A stretch of DNA of 64,000 nucleotides from Streptomyces roseifaciens (GTDB lineage: Bacteria; Actinomycetota; Actinomycetes; Streptomycetales; Streptomycetaceae), in NCBI RefSeq assembly GCF_001445655.1, contig NZ_LNBE01000004.1:2294001-2358000 (forward strand), given 5' to 3'. Below the pieces are notes generated by a model. That model was not told the origin of the DNA. It saw only the letters and a list, made by a program, of their open reading frames with translations, and made no database searches. This document shows, in pieces, positions 17,713 through 27,436 of this stretch. Each line of letters opens with the position of its first letter. Position 1 is the stretch's first letter. The position numbers and the translations under genes are program-made.

Positions 17713-18483
17713 GTGGTGCAGGATGAGGGCGTGCAGGGGGACGACGCCGAGCTGACGGCCGCGGTGAACGCGGCCCAGGGTGGGGACGAGACGGCATTCC
17801 GTACGGTCTACCGCTCCGTCCACCCCCGCCTGCTCGGGTACGTGCGAACGCTCGTCGGCGAGGCAGACGCCGAGGACGTGGCCTCCGAGGCGTGGCTGCA
17901 GATCGCCCGCGACCTCGAACGGTTCGCCGGCGACGCGGACCGCTTCCGCGGCTGGGCCGCCCGGATCGCCCGCAACCGCGCCCTCGACCACATACGGATG
18001 CGCGGCCGGCGCCCGGCCATCGGCGGCGACGAGAGCGAGCTCGCGGGCCGCGCCGCCGACGCCGACACCGCCGTCGAGGCCCTGGAGGCCGTCGGCACCG
18101 GCAACACCCTCGCCCTCATAGCCCGGCTCCCGCAGGACCAGGCGGAGGCCGTCGTGCTGCGCGTGGTCGTCGGCCTCGACGCGAAGAGCGCCGCCGGGGT
18201 GCTCGGCAAGCGCCCGGGAGCGGTGCGCACCGCCGCGCACCGCGGGCTGCGCCGGCTGGCCGAAATGGTGACGCCGGGAGCCGACGGGGTCGACGCGATC
18301 GACGGGACGGCCGGAATGACCGGGATGACCGGGACCGTGGGGGACAGCGGAACGGCGCCGGCGGGGCGGCCGGTCACCGACACCGTCCCCCAGCAGCGGC
18401 GGGCACAGCCCGGGTCACACCCCGGAGCGAATGCTTCTGCCGGTGTGACGCAAATGCGTGCGCGGACGCAGAAGGACATGTGA
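17713..18483 (+). CDS. ECF-type RNA polymerase sigma factor
   Basis: A 256-residue sigma factor with region 2 (HPRLLGYVRTLVGEADAEDV, then FRGWAARIARNRALDHIR) and region 4 (LARLPQDQAEAVVLRVVVGL, then GKRPGAVRTAAHRGLRRL) but no regions 1.1 or 3, as expected for an extracytoplasmic-function sigma. The ~70-residue C-terminal tail is low complexity (GMTGMTG) and not typical of the fold. The start is taken at tandem GTG codons 17713/17716; GTG 17731 is an alternative, and no start has a strong ribosome site. The stop overlaps the next ATG in TGATG (18481-18485), so sigma and partner are probably coupled. Confidence 0.88.
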   Translation: MVQDEGVQGDDAELTAAVNAAQGGDETAFRTVYRSVHPRLLGYVRTLVGEADAEDVASEAWLQIARDLERFAGDADRFRGWAARIARNRALDHIRMRGRRPAIGGDESELAGRAADADTAVEALEAVGTGNTLALIARLPQDQAEAVVLRVVVGLDAKSAAGVLGKRPGAVRTAAHRGLRRLAEMVTPGADGVDAIDGTAGMTGMTGTVGDSGTAPAGRPVTDTVPQQRRAQPGSHPGANASAGVTQMRARTQKDM

Positions 18484-20141
18484 TGGCGGACGACCACCGG
18501 TACGACTGGCTGGAAGACTGGCTGGACGAGGACGCCGTGGAGCGCTTGCTGAGCGGGACGGCGCCCGTCGCCCCGGCCGGCGCCTCCGCCGACCCCGCGA
18601 ACGGGTCCGCTTCGCCGACTCCCGGGAACGACGCCGTACGGGCCGGGGCAACCGCGACCGCCGAGCCCACGCCGGCCGGCCGAACGACCACCGACGACCC
18701 GAACGCCGACACTCCCGCTTCCGCGTCGGGAGGCTCCGGCGCCTCCGGTACCTCCGACGCCTCCGGCACGCCTGGCGCTTCGGGCGTACCGGCGTCTGCC
18801 GCCGCCGACGGCGCTCCCAGCGCTCCCGGCGCCTCCGCCGTTCCTGCAGGCGCAGCCGTACCCGGGGGCTCGACCGACTCCGTATCCGGAACGCGGCCGG
18901 ACGGCGACACCGCGCCCGGCGGTCCGGCCGACTCCGGACCCGGCGCCCGGCCGGACGGCCGTCCCGTACGCGGTGGCCAGGGCGACTCCGTAACGGGAAC
19001 TCAGCCGGACTGCGGCGCCGCATCCGGTGGCTCGGCCGACTCCGCATCGGGGACCCGGCCGGACGGCCGTCCCGTACCCGGCGGCCCGGCCGACTCCGTA
19101 GCGAGCCCCCGGTCGGACGGCCACCCCGTATCCGGGACCCGGCCGGACGGCCACCCCGTGCCGCCCGAGGCCGAGCGGCTCGTTGCCGTGTTGCGGTCGC
19201 TCGTGCCGGCGCCCGCTCCCGCCGGGCAGCCGCTGCCGGGGGAGGAGGCGGCGCTGGCGGCGTTCCGTGAGGCGAGGGCCGCGGCGGCTGCGCCCGCCTT
19301 CGCTGCCGTGCCAGAGCCCGCCGTGCGGCTCGGTGTGCCCGCGAGCCGTCCCGCGGCGGGGCGTGCTCTGCTCGCCCGCTGGCGGCCCGTCAAGGCCGCG
19401 CTGGCCATGGCCCTGGCCGGCTGTGCGATCGGCGGCGTCGCGGTGGCGGCCGGCGCGGGCGTGCTGCCCGGGCCCTTCGGAGGCTCGGGCGGGCATCCCG
19501 CGGCCGCGCCGAGTGTGTCCGCCTTCGGCGACGAGCACGCCGGGAGCGCGTCCCCCGACGGCAGCAGGTCGCCCGGCGGCAAGCCGTCCCGTGGTCCGGA
19601 CGGCAGCCCGAGCGCCGGCGGCAGCCCGGACGGCTCCGGTTCGCCCACCCCCGGCTCCGGCCGGAGCAGCGCACCCGCCGACCGGGACAGACCCGGCGAC
19701 TCCGCGTCCCCGTCGCAGCGCCCCGACCGGGGCGACGACAAGGACAAGGGCGACGACGCCCGCGGCGACGGCACGAAGGCCGGCCCCCTGGCCACCCGCC
19801 TGTGCCGCGATTACCTCGCGGCCCAGCAGCGCCGCGACAGCGTCGACGAGGACTCCGTCCGGACGCTGGAGCGCGCCGCCGGCCTCGGCGACAACGCCGA
19901 CCTGCGCAAGTTCTGCGAGAACGTGGTCAAGGCGGCCGACGGCGGCGACCCCGCCCGCTCCGGCACGATCTCCGGCTCCGGCGGCGGGCGGGACTCGGGC
20001 AGGACCGGCGGCACGGGTGACGACGGCGGCGGCTGGGACAGTCCGGGGCGTCTCTCCCGCCTTGTGCCGCCCGTCCACAGCGATCCCCGTTTCACCGTTC
20101 CGGCCCCCGGTGTGACGTTTTCCGACCCCACGGCGCTGTAG
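18483..20141 (+). CDS. Putative anti-sigma partner, single-pass membrane protein with low-complexity repeats
   Basis: A 552-residue protein beginning MADDHRYDWLEDWLDEDAVE, which may be a sigma-contacting helix. Residues ~25-220 are Ser/Gly/Pro/Asp-rich and include repeated GTRPDGRPVPGGPADSV-like units. Another helical stretch is at about 222-275 (PEAERLVAVLRSLVPAP). One transmembrane helix (ALAMALAGCAIGGVAVAAGA, about 303-322) is followed by a charged Ser/Gly/Asp linker and a small C-terminal outer domain with two cysteines (TRLCRDYLAAQ and KFCENVVKAA). Translational coupling to the ECF sigma gene suggests it holds that sigma factor. I see no canonical HxxxCxxC anti-sigma motif, so the role is inferred from context. 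Confidence 0.68.
   Translation: MADDHRYDWLEDWLDEDAVERLLSGTAPVAPAGASADPANGSASPTPGNDAVRAGATATAEPTPAGRTTTDDPNADTPASASGGSGASGTSDASGTPGASGVPASAAADGAPSAPGASAVPAGAAVPGGSTDSVSGTRPDGDTAPGGPADSGPGARPDGRPVRGGQGDSVTGTQPDCGAASGGSADSASGTRPDGRPVPGGPADSVASPRSDGHPVSGTRPDGHPVPPEAERLVAVLRSLVPAPAPAGQPLPGEEAALAAFREARAAAAAPAFAAVPEPAVRLGVPASRPAAGRALLARWRPVKAALAMALAGCAIGGVAVAAGAGVLPGPFGGSGGHPAAAPSVSAFGDEHAGSASPDGSRSPGGKPSRGPDGSPSAGGSPDGSGSPTPGSGRSSAPADRDRPGDSASPSQRPDRGDDKDKGDDARGDGTKAGPLATRLCRDYLAAQQRRDSVDEDSVRTLERAAGLGDNADLRKFCENVVKAADGGDPARSGTISGSGGGRDSGRTGGTGDDGGGWDSPGRLSRLVPPVHSDPRFTVPAPGVTFSDPTAL
18870..19165. repeat. Degenerate in-frame repeats in the anti-sigma partner gene
   Basis: Recurring units around GGCCGGACGGCC and GGCCGACTCCGTA encode repeated GTRPDG and GGPADSV peptides about every 12-19 residues. 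Six or seven copies are recognisable. The reading frame is kept, so the array changes only the length of a disordered cytoplasmic segment. Confidence 0.7.
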
Positions 20142-20346
20142 GTAGTGAGCCGACTGGTCATCGGCTGCGCACGAGCCGGAGTTCCCCCCATACCGTCGGC
20201 TCATGCGCATCGGCGCGGGCGGGGCTCTTCCCCCGGCTCTGCCCGCGCCCCCCTCTTTCTCACCCGTGTCGGGGCTGCCCCGTGCGCCCCGGTCGGCGCA
20301 TCCTGTCTGCAGGATGTGCCGAGCAGCAGCGGGAGGCGGGACGCCC

Positions 20347-22083
<1,737 letters not shown>

Positions 22084-22118
22084 CCGACCACTGTGCTCCG
22101 TAAGAGACACTGGAGGGT

Positions 22119-22337
22119 ATGTCCGCCCCCCGCCGCGCCTGCCCCGTATGCACCCGCGAGATCGCCGTCGTCGGCGGCCGCTACGCCCGTCACGACCCGC
22201 CGGGCCGCCGCCCCGCCTTCTCGTACGAGCTGATCTCCTGCCCGGGCTCGCGCCGCTCGGCCCCGCTGCTGGCGACGGAGCCGCGCCTGTTCGACCCGGA
22301 GGAGCCCCCGACGGACGGACAGCAGCAGCTGTTCTGA
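22119..22337 (+). CDS. Conserved small hypothetical protein with CxxC
   Basis: A 72-residue protein beginning MSAPRRACPVCTREIAVVGG. One CPVC pair and a later single Cys (ELISCPGSRR) could bind a metal, giving a minimal zinc-finger look. It is basic in the middle and acidic at the end (LFDPEEPPTDGQQQLF). It starts 36 bp after the mutase stop and may be co-transcribed. No function is recognised. Its last codons are the first unit of a 16-bp tandem repeat array. Confidence 0.6.
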   Translation: MSAPRRACPVCTREIAVVGGRYARHDPPGRRPAFSYELISCPGSRRSAPLLATEPRLFDPEEPPTDGQQQLF

Positions 22338-22389
22338 CCGGCAGCTGTTCCGACTGGCAGCTGTTCCGACCGGCAGCTGTTCTGACCGG
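22326..22389. repeat. Four 16-bp tandem repeats between a small gene and the histidine kinase
   Basis: Four adjacent units of CAGCTGTTCYGACYGG run from 22326 to 22389, with no spacer. Unit 1 contains the stop codon of the upstream small gene. Each unit holds the palindrome CAGCTG. A diverged inverted relative (GGCAGCTTCCGAACAGG) follows at about 22400-22416. Confidence 0.85.
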
Positions 22390-22510
22390 CCTCCGGCTCG
22401 GCAGCTTCCGAACAGGGGAGTTTTTCCCACCGACGGCCCCCTGTGCGACCCCGCAGAATGACGGGACGGGACAGGGCAGGACGTACGGCAACGGCATGGG
22501 GGAAGCGCGC

Positions 22511-23908
22511 ATGGGGCGGGACGAGGCACAGCGGAAAGAAGGACGCGGAGGGCCGGCCGCCGCCGGACTGCAGGCGCTGCGCCGCTCCCTGGTGCTCGGC
22601 GGACTGTCGGTCAGGGAGACCCTGGCGGGCCTGATGTTCGGCTTCGCGGTCCTGATGCTCGGCTCCGGCCTGGGCTTCCTGCTGCTGCCGCGCGCCGCGC
22701 GCGACGTCCGCCGGCTTGCCGACCGGCAGCGGGAGCTGGCCGCCCGGTGGTCGGGGGTCGACGTCCCCGACCCGTACGCGTACGATCCGCCGCTCCCCGA
22801 AGCCCCGCAGGGCGTGAAGGAACGCGCCCGGCTGGTCCTCAAGGACGGCCGGACCTGGCGGTACTGGCGCTGGGTCACCGTCGACCCCGTCGTGGGCGGC
22901 GCGCTGGCCGTCGCGCCGCTCGCCCTGATCCTGAGCGGGCTCTGGGGCGTCTTCCTCGGCTTCGAGGGGGAGTGGCTGGCGGAGCTGTGGGGCGGGGTGT
23001 GGTTCGGGTTCCTGCCGATCGAGGGCCCGGTCACGGCGGCGCTCGCCGGGGTGCTCGGCGTCTGCGAGCTGGGGCTCGCGCTCTGGGTCGCGCCCCGGAC
23101 GGTACGCGCCCACGCGCGGTGGACCCGCAGGATCCTCGCCCCGAGCGAGGCGGAGCGGATGGCCCGGATGAACCACCGCATCGAACACCTCGCCACGACG
23201 CGTACGCACGCCGTCGACGTCCGGATGGCCGAGATCCAGCGCATCGAGCGCGACCTGCACGACGGCGCCCAGGCGCGGCTCGTGGCCATGGGGATGACCC
23301 TGGACGCGGCCGCCCACCTGCTGGAGAAGAACCCCGAGGCGGTCAGGGGCCTGCTGGACGAGGCGCGCAAGTCGTCCGCCAAGGCGCTGGAGGAGCTGCG
23401 CGACCTCGTCCGCGGCATCCACCCGCCGGTCCTCGCCGACCGCGGCCTGCCCGATGCCGTACGGGCCCTGGCTCTCGTCAGCCCGCTGACCACCGAGGTC
23501 TCCTTCGAGGTCCCAGGCCGCCCCGAGCCGCCCGTCGAGTCCGCCCTGTACTTCGCGGTCTCGGAGGCCCTGACCAACGCCGCCAAGCACGCGGGCGCCG
23601 ACCGGGCGTGGATCGACGCCCGTTACGAGGCTGGGGCTGGGGCTGGGGCTGGGGCTGGGGCGGGCGCCGGAGCCGGGACCGGAACCGGGGTCGGAAACGG
23701 GGCCGGAGCCGGCATGCTGCGGATCACCGTCACCGACGACGGGCGCGGCGGCGCCGACGTGGCGCGGGGCACCGGGCTGCGCGGCATCGAACGGCGGCTG
23801 GCCACCTTCGACGGCGTGCTGGCCGTCAGCAGCCCCGCGGGCGGCCCGACGATGGTGATGATGGAGGTTCCGTGCGGGTTGTCCTCGCCGAAGACCACTT
23901 CCTGCTGA
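22511..23908 (+). CDS. Sensor histidine kinase, HisKA_3 (NarL-partner) type
   Basis: A 465-residue membrane sensor kinase. Hydrophobic segments are GLMFGFAVLMLGSGLGFLLL (about 35-57), a pair near 125-150 and another near 165-195. The HisKA_3 dimerisation box is RIERDLHDGAQARLVAMGM with phosphoacceptor His250. The ATPase domain has the N box SEALTNAAKHAG and the G boxes DDGRGG and GTGLRGIERRL. Between the N box and DDGRGG is a Gly-Ala/Gly-Thr run of about 25 residues encoded by a hexanucleotide repeat. ATG 22511 is chosen for GGGGGAAG just upstream; ATG 22496 is the alternative. It overlaps the response regulator gene by 37 nt. Confidence 0.9.
   Translation: MGRDEAQRKEGRGGPAAAGLQALRRSLVLGGLSVRETLAGLMFGFAVLMLGSGLGFLLLPRAARDVRRLADRQRELAARWSGVDVPDPYAYDPPLPEAPQGVKERARLVLKDGRTWRYWRWVTVDPVVGGALAVAPLALILSGLWGVFLGFEGEWLAELWGGVWFGFLPIEGPVTAALAGVLGVCELGLALWVAPRTVRAHARWTRRILAPSEAERMARMNHRIEHLATTRTHAVDVRMAEIQRIERDLHDGAQARLVAMGMTLDAAAHLLEKNPEAVRGLLDEARKSSAKALEELRDLVRGIHPPVLADRGLPDAVRALALVSPLTTEVSFEVPGRPEPPVESALYFAVSEALTNAAKHAGADRAWIDARYEAGAGAGAGAGAGAGAGTGTGVGNGAGAGMLRITVTDDGRGGADVARGTGLRGIERRLATFDGVLAVSSPAGGPTMVMMEVPCGLSSPKTTSC
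23629..23712. repeat. Hexanucleotide GGGGCT repeat inside the kinase ATPase domain
   Basis: About five perfect GGGGCT copies (23629-23660) followed by degenerate GGNRCC-type copies to about 23712. They code for a GA/GT-rich insert. Because the unit is 6 bp, copy changes keep the frame and alter only insert length. Confidence 0.88.
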
Positions 23909-24516
23909 GGGACGGCCTGATCCGGCTGCTGGAGGCCTTCGGCCACGAGGTGGTCGCCGCGGTCGACAACGGCCCCGGCCTGCTCGCCGCGCTCACCGAC
24001 CACCGCCCCGGCCTCGCCCTCGTCGACGTCCGCCTCCCCCCGGGCTTCGCCGACGACGGCCTGCGCGCGGCCCTCACCGCCCGGCAGGCCCTGCCCGGCC
24101 TGCCGGTGCTGCTCCTCTCCCAGTACGTCGAGCCGTTCTACGCCCGCGAACTCCTCGCCGACGGCGCGGGGGCCGTCGGCTACCTCCTGAAGGACCGGGT
24201 CTCCAACGGCGCCGAGTTCATGGCGACGCTGGAGTGCGTGGCGGAGGGCGGCACCGTCATGGACCCCGAGGTCGTCTCCAAGCTCCTGGGGAGCAAGGAC
24301 CGCGACCGCGGCGTGGCCGCTCTCACGCCCCGCGAGCGCGAGGTCCTGTCCTGCCTGGCCCAGGGCCGCTCGAACGCGGGCATCGCCGAGGCCCTGTTCA
24401 TCACGGAGAAGGCGGTGGCCAAGCACATCGGTAACATCTTCACCAAGCTGGACCTGCACGCGTGCGATACGGACAACAGGCGGGTGCTGGCGGTGCTGGC
24501 CTACTTGGAGCGCTGA
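23872..24516 (+). CDS. NarL/LuxR-family response regulator
   Basis: A 214-residue two-component response regulator. The receiver domain has acidic residues Glu7-Asp8, phosphoacceptor Asp52 in LALVDVRLP, and the conserved Lys in GYLLKDRVSN. The C-terminal LuxR helix-turn-helix is LTPREREVLSCLAQGRSNAG through EKAVAKHIGNIFTKL. GTG 23872 has GGAGG about 5 nt upstream, inside the end of the kinase gene, so translation is coupled to the partner kinase. Its last 16 nt overlap the convergent peptidase gene. Confidence 0.95.
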   Translation: MRVVLAEDHFLLRDGLIRLLEAFGHEVVAAVDNGPGLLAALTDHRPGLALVDVRLPPGFADDGLRAALTARQALPGLPVLLLSQYVEPFYARELLADGAGAVGYLLKDRVSNGAEFMATLECVAEGGTVMDPEVVSKLLGSKDRDRGVAALTPREREVLSCLAQGRSNAGIAEALFITEKAVAKHIGNIFTKLDLHACDTDNRRVLAVLAYLER

Positions 24517-26015
24517 CCCTCTGCCACGCAGAGGACGTCCCCGGCGGGCCGCTGCCCGGTGACGAGGAACCGGCTGACGGCACGGTCGCTGCACGCATTG
24601 CCGGTGTCGAGCCACACGCCGTGCCCGCCTGCATCGACCGAGACGAGGCGGGCGCGGTCGCCGAGGGCCGCGCGCATCTTCAGGGCCCCGTGGTACGGGG
24701 TCGCCGGGTCGCGCAGGTTCTGGACCATGAGGATGTTGGACGGGCCCCGGGACGTGATGCGGGTGGGCTTCTCCGCGGGCTCGTCCTTCCAGAACGCGCA
24801 CGGCGTGATGCTCGCGGGCATGCCGGCCGTGAGCGGGTACCGGGCACGGTCGGCGGCCACGGCCCGCTCGTACGAGGAGACGTCGCGCGGCCAGCCCGCG
24901 TCGTTGCAGACGGTGCCGGCGAACACGGCGGCGTCGCGCTGCGGGAGCGGTTCGGGGAGCGGGTCGGGGACGGTGAGCGGGCCGTCGCCGCCGCTGCGGG
25001 CGGCCTGGACGAGCGCGGCGAGATCGGGGAAGCGCGCCCGGTCGTACAGGCTCATCTGCAGGACTTGGCGCAGCAGGTTGCCGGTCAGGAGATGGCTGGA
25101 TCCCTTGAACGCGCGGGGCTTGCGATCGAGTTCGGCGGCAAGGTTCAGGAACATCGGCCGGACGTCCTCGGGACGCTCGGCGAGCCGGTCCTTGCCGCGG
25201 GCGGGGTCGGCGGCCCAGCGGGCGAAGTCGGGGAAGCTGTCCTCCGCGCCCGGCGCCATGTTGGCCAGCCAGGTGCGCCCGAGGCGGGAGGGGTCGGGGT
25301 CGAGGTTGCTGTCGAGCACCCAGCGGTCCGTGCGCTCGGGGAACATCTGCGCGTAGACGGCCCCTACGTAGGTGCCGTAGGACACGCCGACGGCGGACAG
25401 CTTCCTCTCACCCAGCGCCTTGCGGAAGCTGTCGATGTCCCGGGCCTCGTTGCGCGTCGACAGGCTGCGCAGCACGTCGCCGCCGTTGCGGGCACAAGCC
25501 TCGGCGATCCGGCGGGCCCGGGCCACGCCCTCCGAGATGTCCCCGTCCGGCCGCGGCCAGGCCCGGAACTCCACCAGCTGCCGGTCGTTCTCGGCGACCC
25601 CGCAGTCGACCGCAGTGCTGCCCCCCACGCCGCGCGGATCAATCGCCACGACGTCATAGGCCCCCTGGGTGGCCCGGCGCACCTTCTCCCCCTCCCGCGC
25701 CACAGCCTCCACCCCCGAGCCCCCCGGGCCACCCGCTATGAGCAACAACGCGCCGCGCCGCGCCTCGGGCCGGTCCGAGCGGAGCCGGGTGACCGCAATA
25801 TCGACGGTGGGCCCGGAGGGCTTCCGGTAGTCGAGCGGGACGGGGAGGGTGGCGCACTCGGATCCGGGGGCGCTTTTCCCAGCGGCACAGGGGTGCCAGT
25901 CGAGGGCGCCGGGGCGCGGGGCGGTGGCGGCGGCCTGGGCGGGGACGGTGAGAGCGGTGGCGCAGGCGGCGGCGGAGAGCGTCAGGAGAATGCCGGTACG
26001 GCTACGGGATCTCAT
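24501..26015 (-). CDS. Secreted alpha/beta-hydrolase, tripeptidyl aminopeptidase (TAP/SlpD) type
   Basis: A 504-residue exported peptidase-like enzyme. The Sec-type signal peptide spans about 1-28 (ending VPAQAAA). The oxyanion HGGPGGSG-type motif reads AGGPGGSGVE, the nucleophile Ser is in GVSYGTYVG, and the TAP-like C-terminal domain carries the acid (NLRDPATPYH) and His (DAGGHGVW). Cysteines in DWHPC and ECATLPVPLDY match the secreted mycelium-associated proteases of Streptomyces. It has no lipobox, so it is probably released. It is tail-to-tail with the response regulator gene and overlaps it by 16 nt. Confidence 0.9.
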   Translation of the reverse strand: MRSRSRTGILLTLSAAACATALTVPAQAAATAPRPGALDWHPCAAGKSAPGSECATLPVPLDYRKPSGPTVDIAVTRLRSDRPEARRGALLLIAGGPGGSGVEAVAREGEKVRRATQGAYDVVAIDPRGVGGSTAVDCGVAENDRQLVEFRAWPRPDGDISEGVARARRIAEACARNGGDVLRSLSTRNEARDIDSFRKALGERKLSAVGVSYGTYVGAVYAQMFPERTDRWVLDSNLDPDPSRLGRTWLANMAPGAEDSFPDFARWAADPARGKDRLAERPEDVRPMFLNLAAELDRKPRAFKGSSHLLTGNLLRQVLQMSLYDRARFPDLAALVQAARSGGDGPLTVPDPLPEPLPQRDAAVFAGTVCNDAGWPRDVSSYERAVAADRARYPLTAGMPASITPCAFWKDEPAEKPTRITSRGPSNILMVQNLRDPATPYHGALKMRAALGDRARLVSVDAGGHGVWLDTGNACSDRAVSRFLVTGQRPAGDVLCVAEGQRSK

Positions 26016-26110
26016 GCGGCCAAGGGTGTCTGACGGAACGCCAACTGACTATGGGGCCAACTGGCCACGCGGGGTGTGGATAGCCCCACGCCGACGGCGG
26101 CTCGCCGTCC

Positions 26111-26893
26111 TCACTTCCAAGGGATGTTGAGCCAGGGACTGGCCGGGTCGGTGGTGAGGATGCGGTGCGCGTCGAGCATCTCCTCGTACCACCGTCCGAA
26201 CTCCTCCTCGTCGAAGTGCAGGCAGCAGCCGAGAACGTATCCGGCGGAGAAGTCCTCCCAGGACCGGTAGGCGGCTTGGGCGGCGCGGCCCGCGCGGAGC
26301 ACCGCCTGTTCGGCTTCCTGCACGGTGCAGAAGCGCGCTCCGAGCCCCCAGCGGGCCATTCCCGAGGCGCGCCCGTGGTCCCAGGCCTCCGTGGTCCGGA
26401 TGAAGGATCCCTCGGGCAGCAGGCCGTCCGCACGGAAGCGGGCCTCGTAGCGGGCGATGCGCCCGATCATCCGCCGCACGCCCGCCACCTGGGACTCGGC
26501 TTCGGCCGCCGAGACGGGTTCTCCCCGGGTCACCCCCTCGGGGGTGATCCGCGCCTCTCCCGCCTCGGCCATGCTGCGCCGCAGCACGCGCTCGGCACTT
26601 TCGCGCCAGTGCTCGATGGAGACGGCGCCTGCGAAGTCCCGGGCGAGTACGTGCCGGATCTGCAGGACGAACTGCCACACGCCGCTGACCATGTCCGCGT
26701 TGAGCAGCCGCTCCTGGGCGCGGTGCCAGCCCTCCCGGCTGGTGACTCCCCAGTACTTCTCAAGCCGGTGCCGTTCATGGTGATAGCCCGTGCCGTGATA
26801 GGCCATGGAGTTCCACAGCTCGCCGTTCTTCACGAACAGCAGCGCTGCGCAGGCCAGTCCGTGAGCGACCGGCCCGTGCAGGGGACCACCCAC
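26111..26893 (-). CDS. DUF1266 domain-containing protein
   Basis: About 260 residues of the DUF1266 family, recognised by YWGVTSREGWHRAQERLLNA and the GLGARFCTVQEAEQAVLRAG and WEDFSAGYVLGC segments. The family is a predicted cytosolic helical protein of unknown function, common in actinomycetes and sometimes near polymorphic toxins. The start is uncertain: GTG 26893 (GGPLHGPVAHGLACAALL) fits homologous N-termini, while a TTG at 27019 would add a His-rich stretch (CGHSHSHGK). Neither has a strong ribosome site. It is the first accessory-looking gene, downstream of the RHS toxin/immunity pair on the same strand. Confidence 0.72.
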   Translation of the reverse strand: MGGPLHGPVAHGLACAALLFVKNGELWNSMAYHGTGYHHERHRLEKYWGVTSREGWHRAQERLLNADMVSGVWQFVLQIRHVLARDFAGAVSIEHWRESAERVLRRSMAEAGEARITPEGVTRGEPVSAAEAESQVAGVRRMIGRIARYEARFRADGLLPEGSFIRTTEAWDHGRASGMARWGLGARFCTVQEAEQAVLRAGRAAQAAYRSWEDFSAGYVLGCCLHFDEEEFGRWYEEMLDAHRILTTDPASPWLNIPWK

Positions 26894-27160
26894 GTGAAGG
26901 GCGCGCAGCTTGCCGTGCGAGTGGGAGTGGCCGCAGGCACTGTGGGAGTCGCGGGCACACTGAGGGGGCGCTGCAGCTCGGGCGTGGCTCGCTATCCACC
27001 TCTCTGTCACCTTCGACAATCAGCCCCAACGCCTTCAGTCATACTCCACGATCAGGCATCAGTCGACCTCGCGTTCCAACTTTCCCTCCGAAGGCGTGAG
27101 CGGCCCGCCAATCACGTCTACTTCCACTCGGCGCCGAGGTCGGTCTTCCCGGCGTGCTTC
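26894..27160. other. Gap of lower GC with a possible short coding remnant
   Basis: Mostly non-coding. On the minus strand an 18-codon frame (ATG 27174 to stop 27118) encodes MRAIEKHAGKTDLGAEWK. It overlaps the end of the immunity gene in another frame. It looks like the tail of a protein and could be a frame-shifted or displaced immunity-gene end. It is too short to call. Confidence 0.3.
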
Positions 27161-27436
27161 TCAATTGCTCGCATCGACCCTGAGTTTAATCTGTCGATTA
27201 TGTTCCACGTGATCTGCGATAGTTGCTTCAAAGGTAATCCCGATGGCTGGCCATTGTGTAGGATTTACGGGAATTCCGTGAGGCTTATAGGCGATCGCAT
27301 CCACGACGGCCGTTGCCGGGCAGCCGGGAATCGTCACGAAGAACCCAAACGGCCTGACGACGTCGACTGTTGCCTGGACGCTCAAGCCGACGGGGAACTT
27401 CTCCTTGGCTGTGAGCCAAGCGAGGTCATCGATCAT
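27161..27436 (-). CDS. Putative immunity protein of the RHS toxin (S1/OB-like fold)
   Basis: A 91-residue protein with the pattern of an S1-type OB-fold: FPVGLSVQATVDVVRPFGFF, then a middle insertion, then WPAIGITFEATIADHVEH and a final IKLRV strand. ATG 27436 overlaps the RHS stop in ATGA (27433-27436); ATG 27445 is an alternative three codons earlier. Immediate coupling behind a toxin tip is the standard place for a cognate immunity gene, and base composition is as low in GC as the toxin tip. S1 domains otherwise bind RNA, so an alternative is an RNA-binding regulator. The immunity role is inferred from position, not shown. Confidence 0.6.
   Translation of the reverse strand: MIDDLAWLTAKEKFPVGLSVQATVDVVRPFGFFVTIPGCPATAVVDAIAYKPHGIPVNPTQWPAIGITFEATIADHVEHNRQIKLRVDASN

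Noticed and set aside
22326..22389. CRISPR-like array
   Set aside because: 16-bp contiguous units without spacers; simple tandem repeat.
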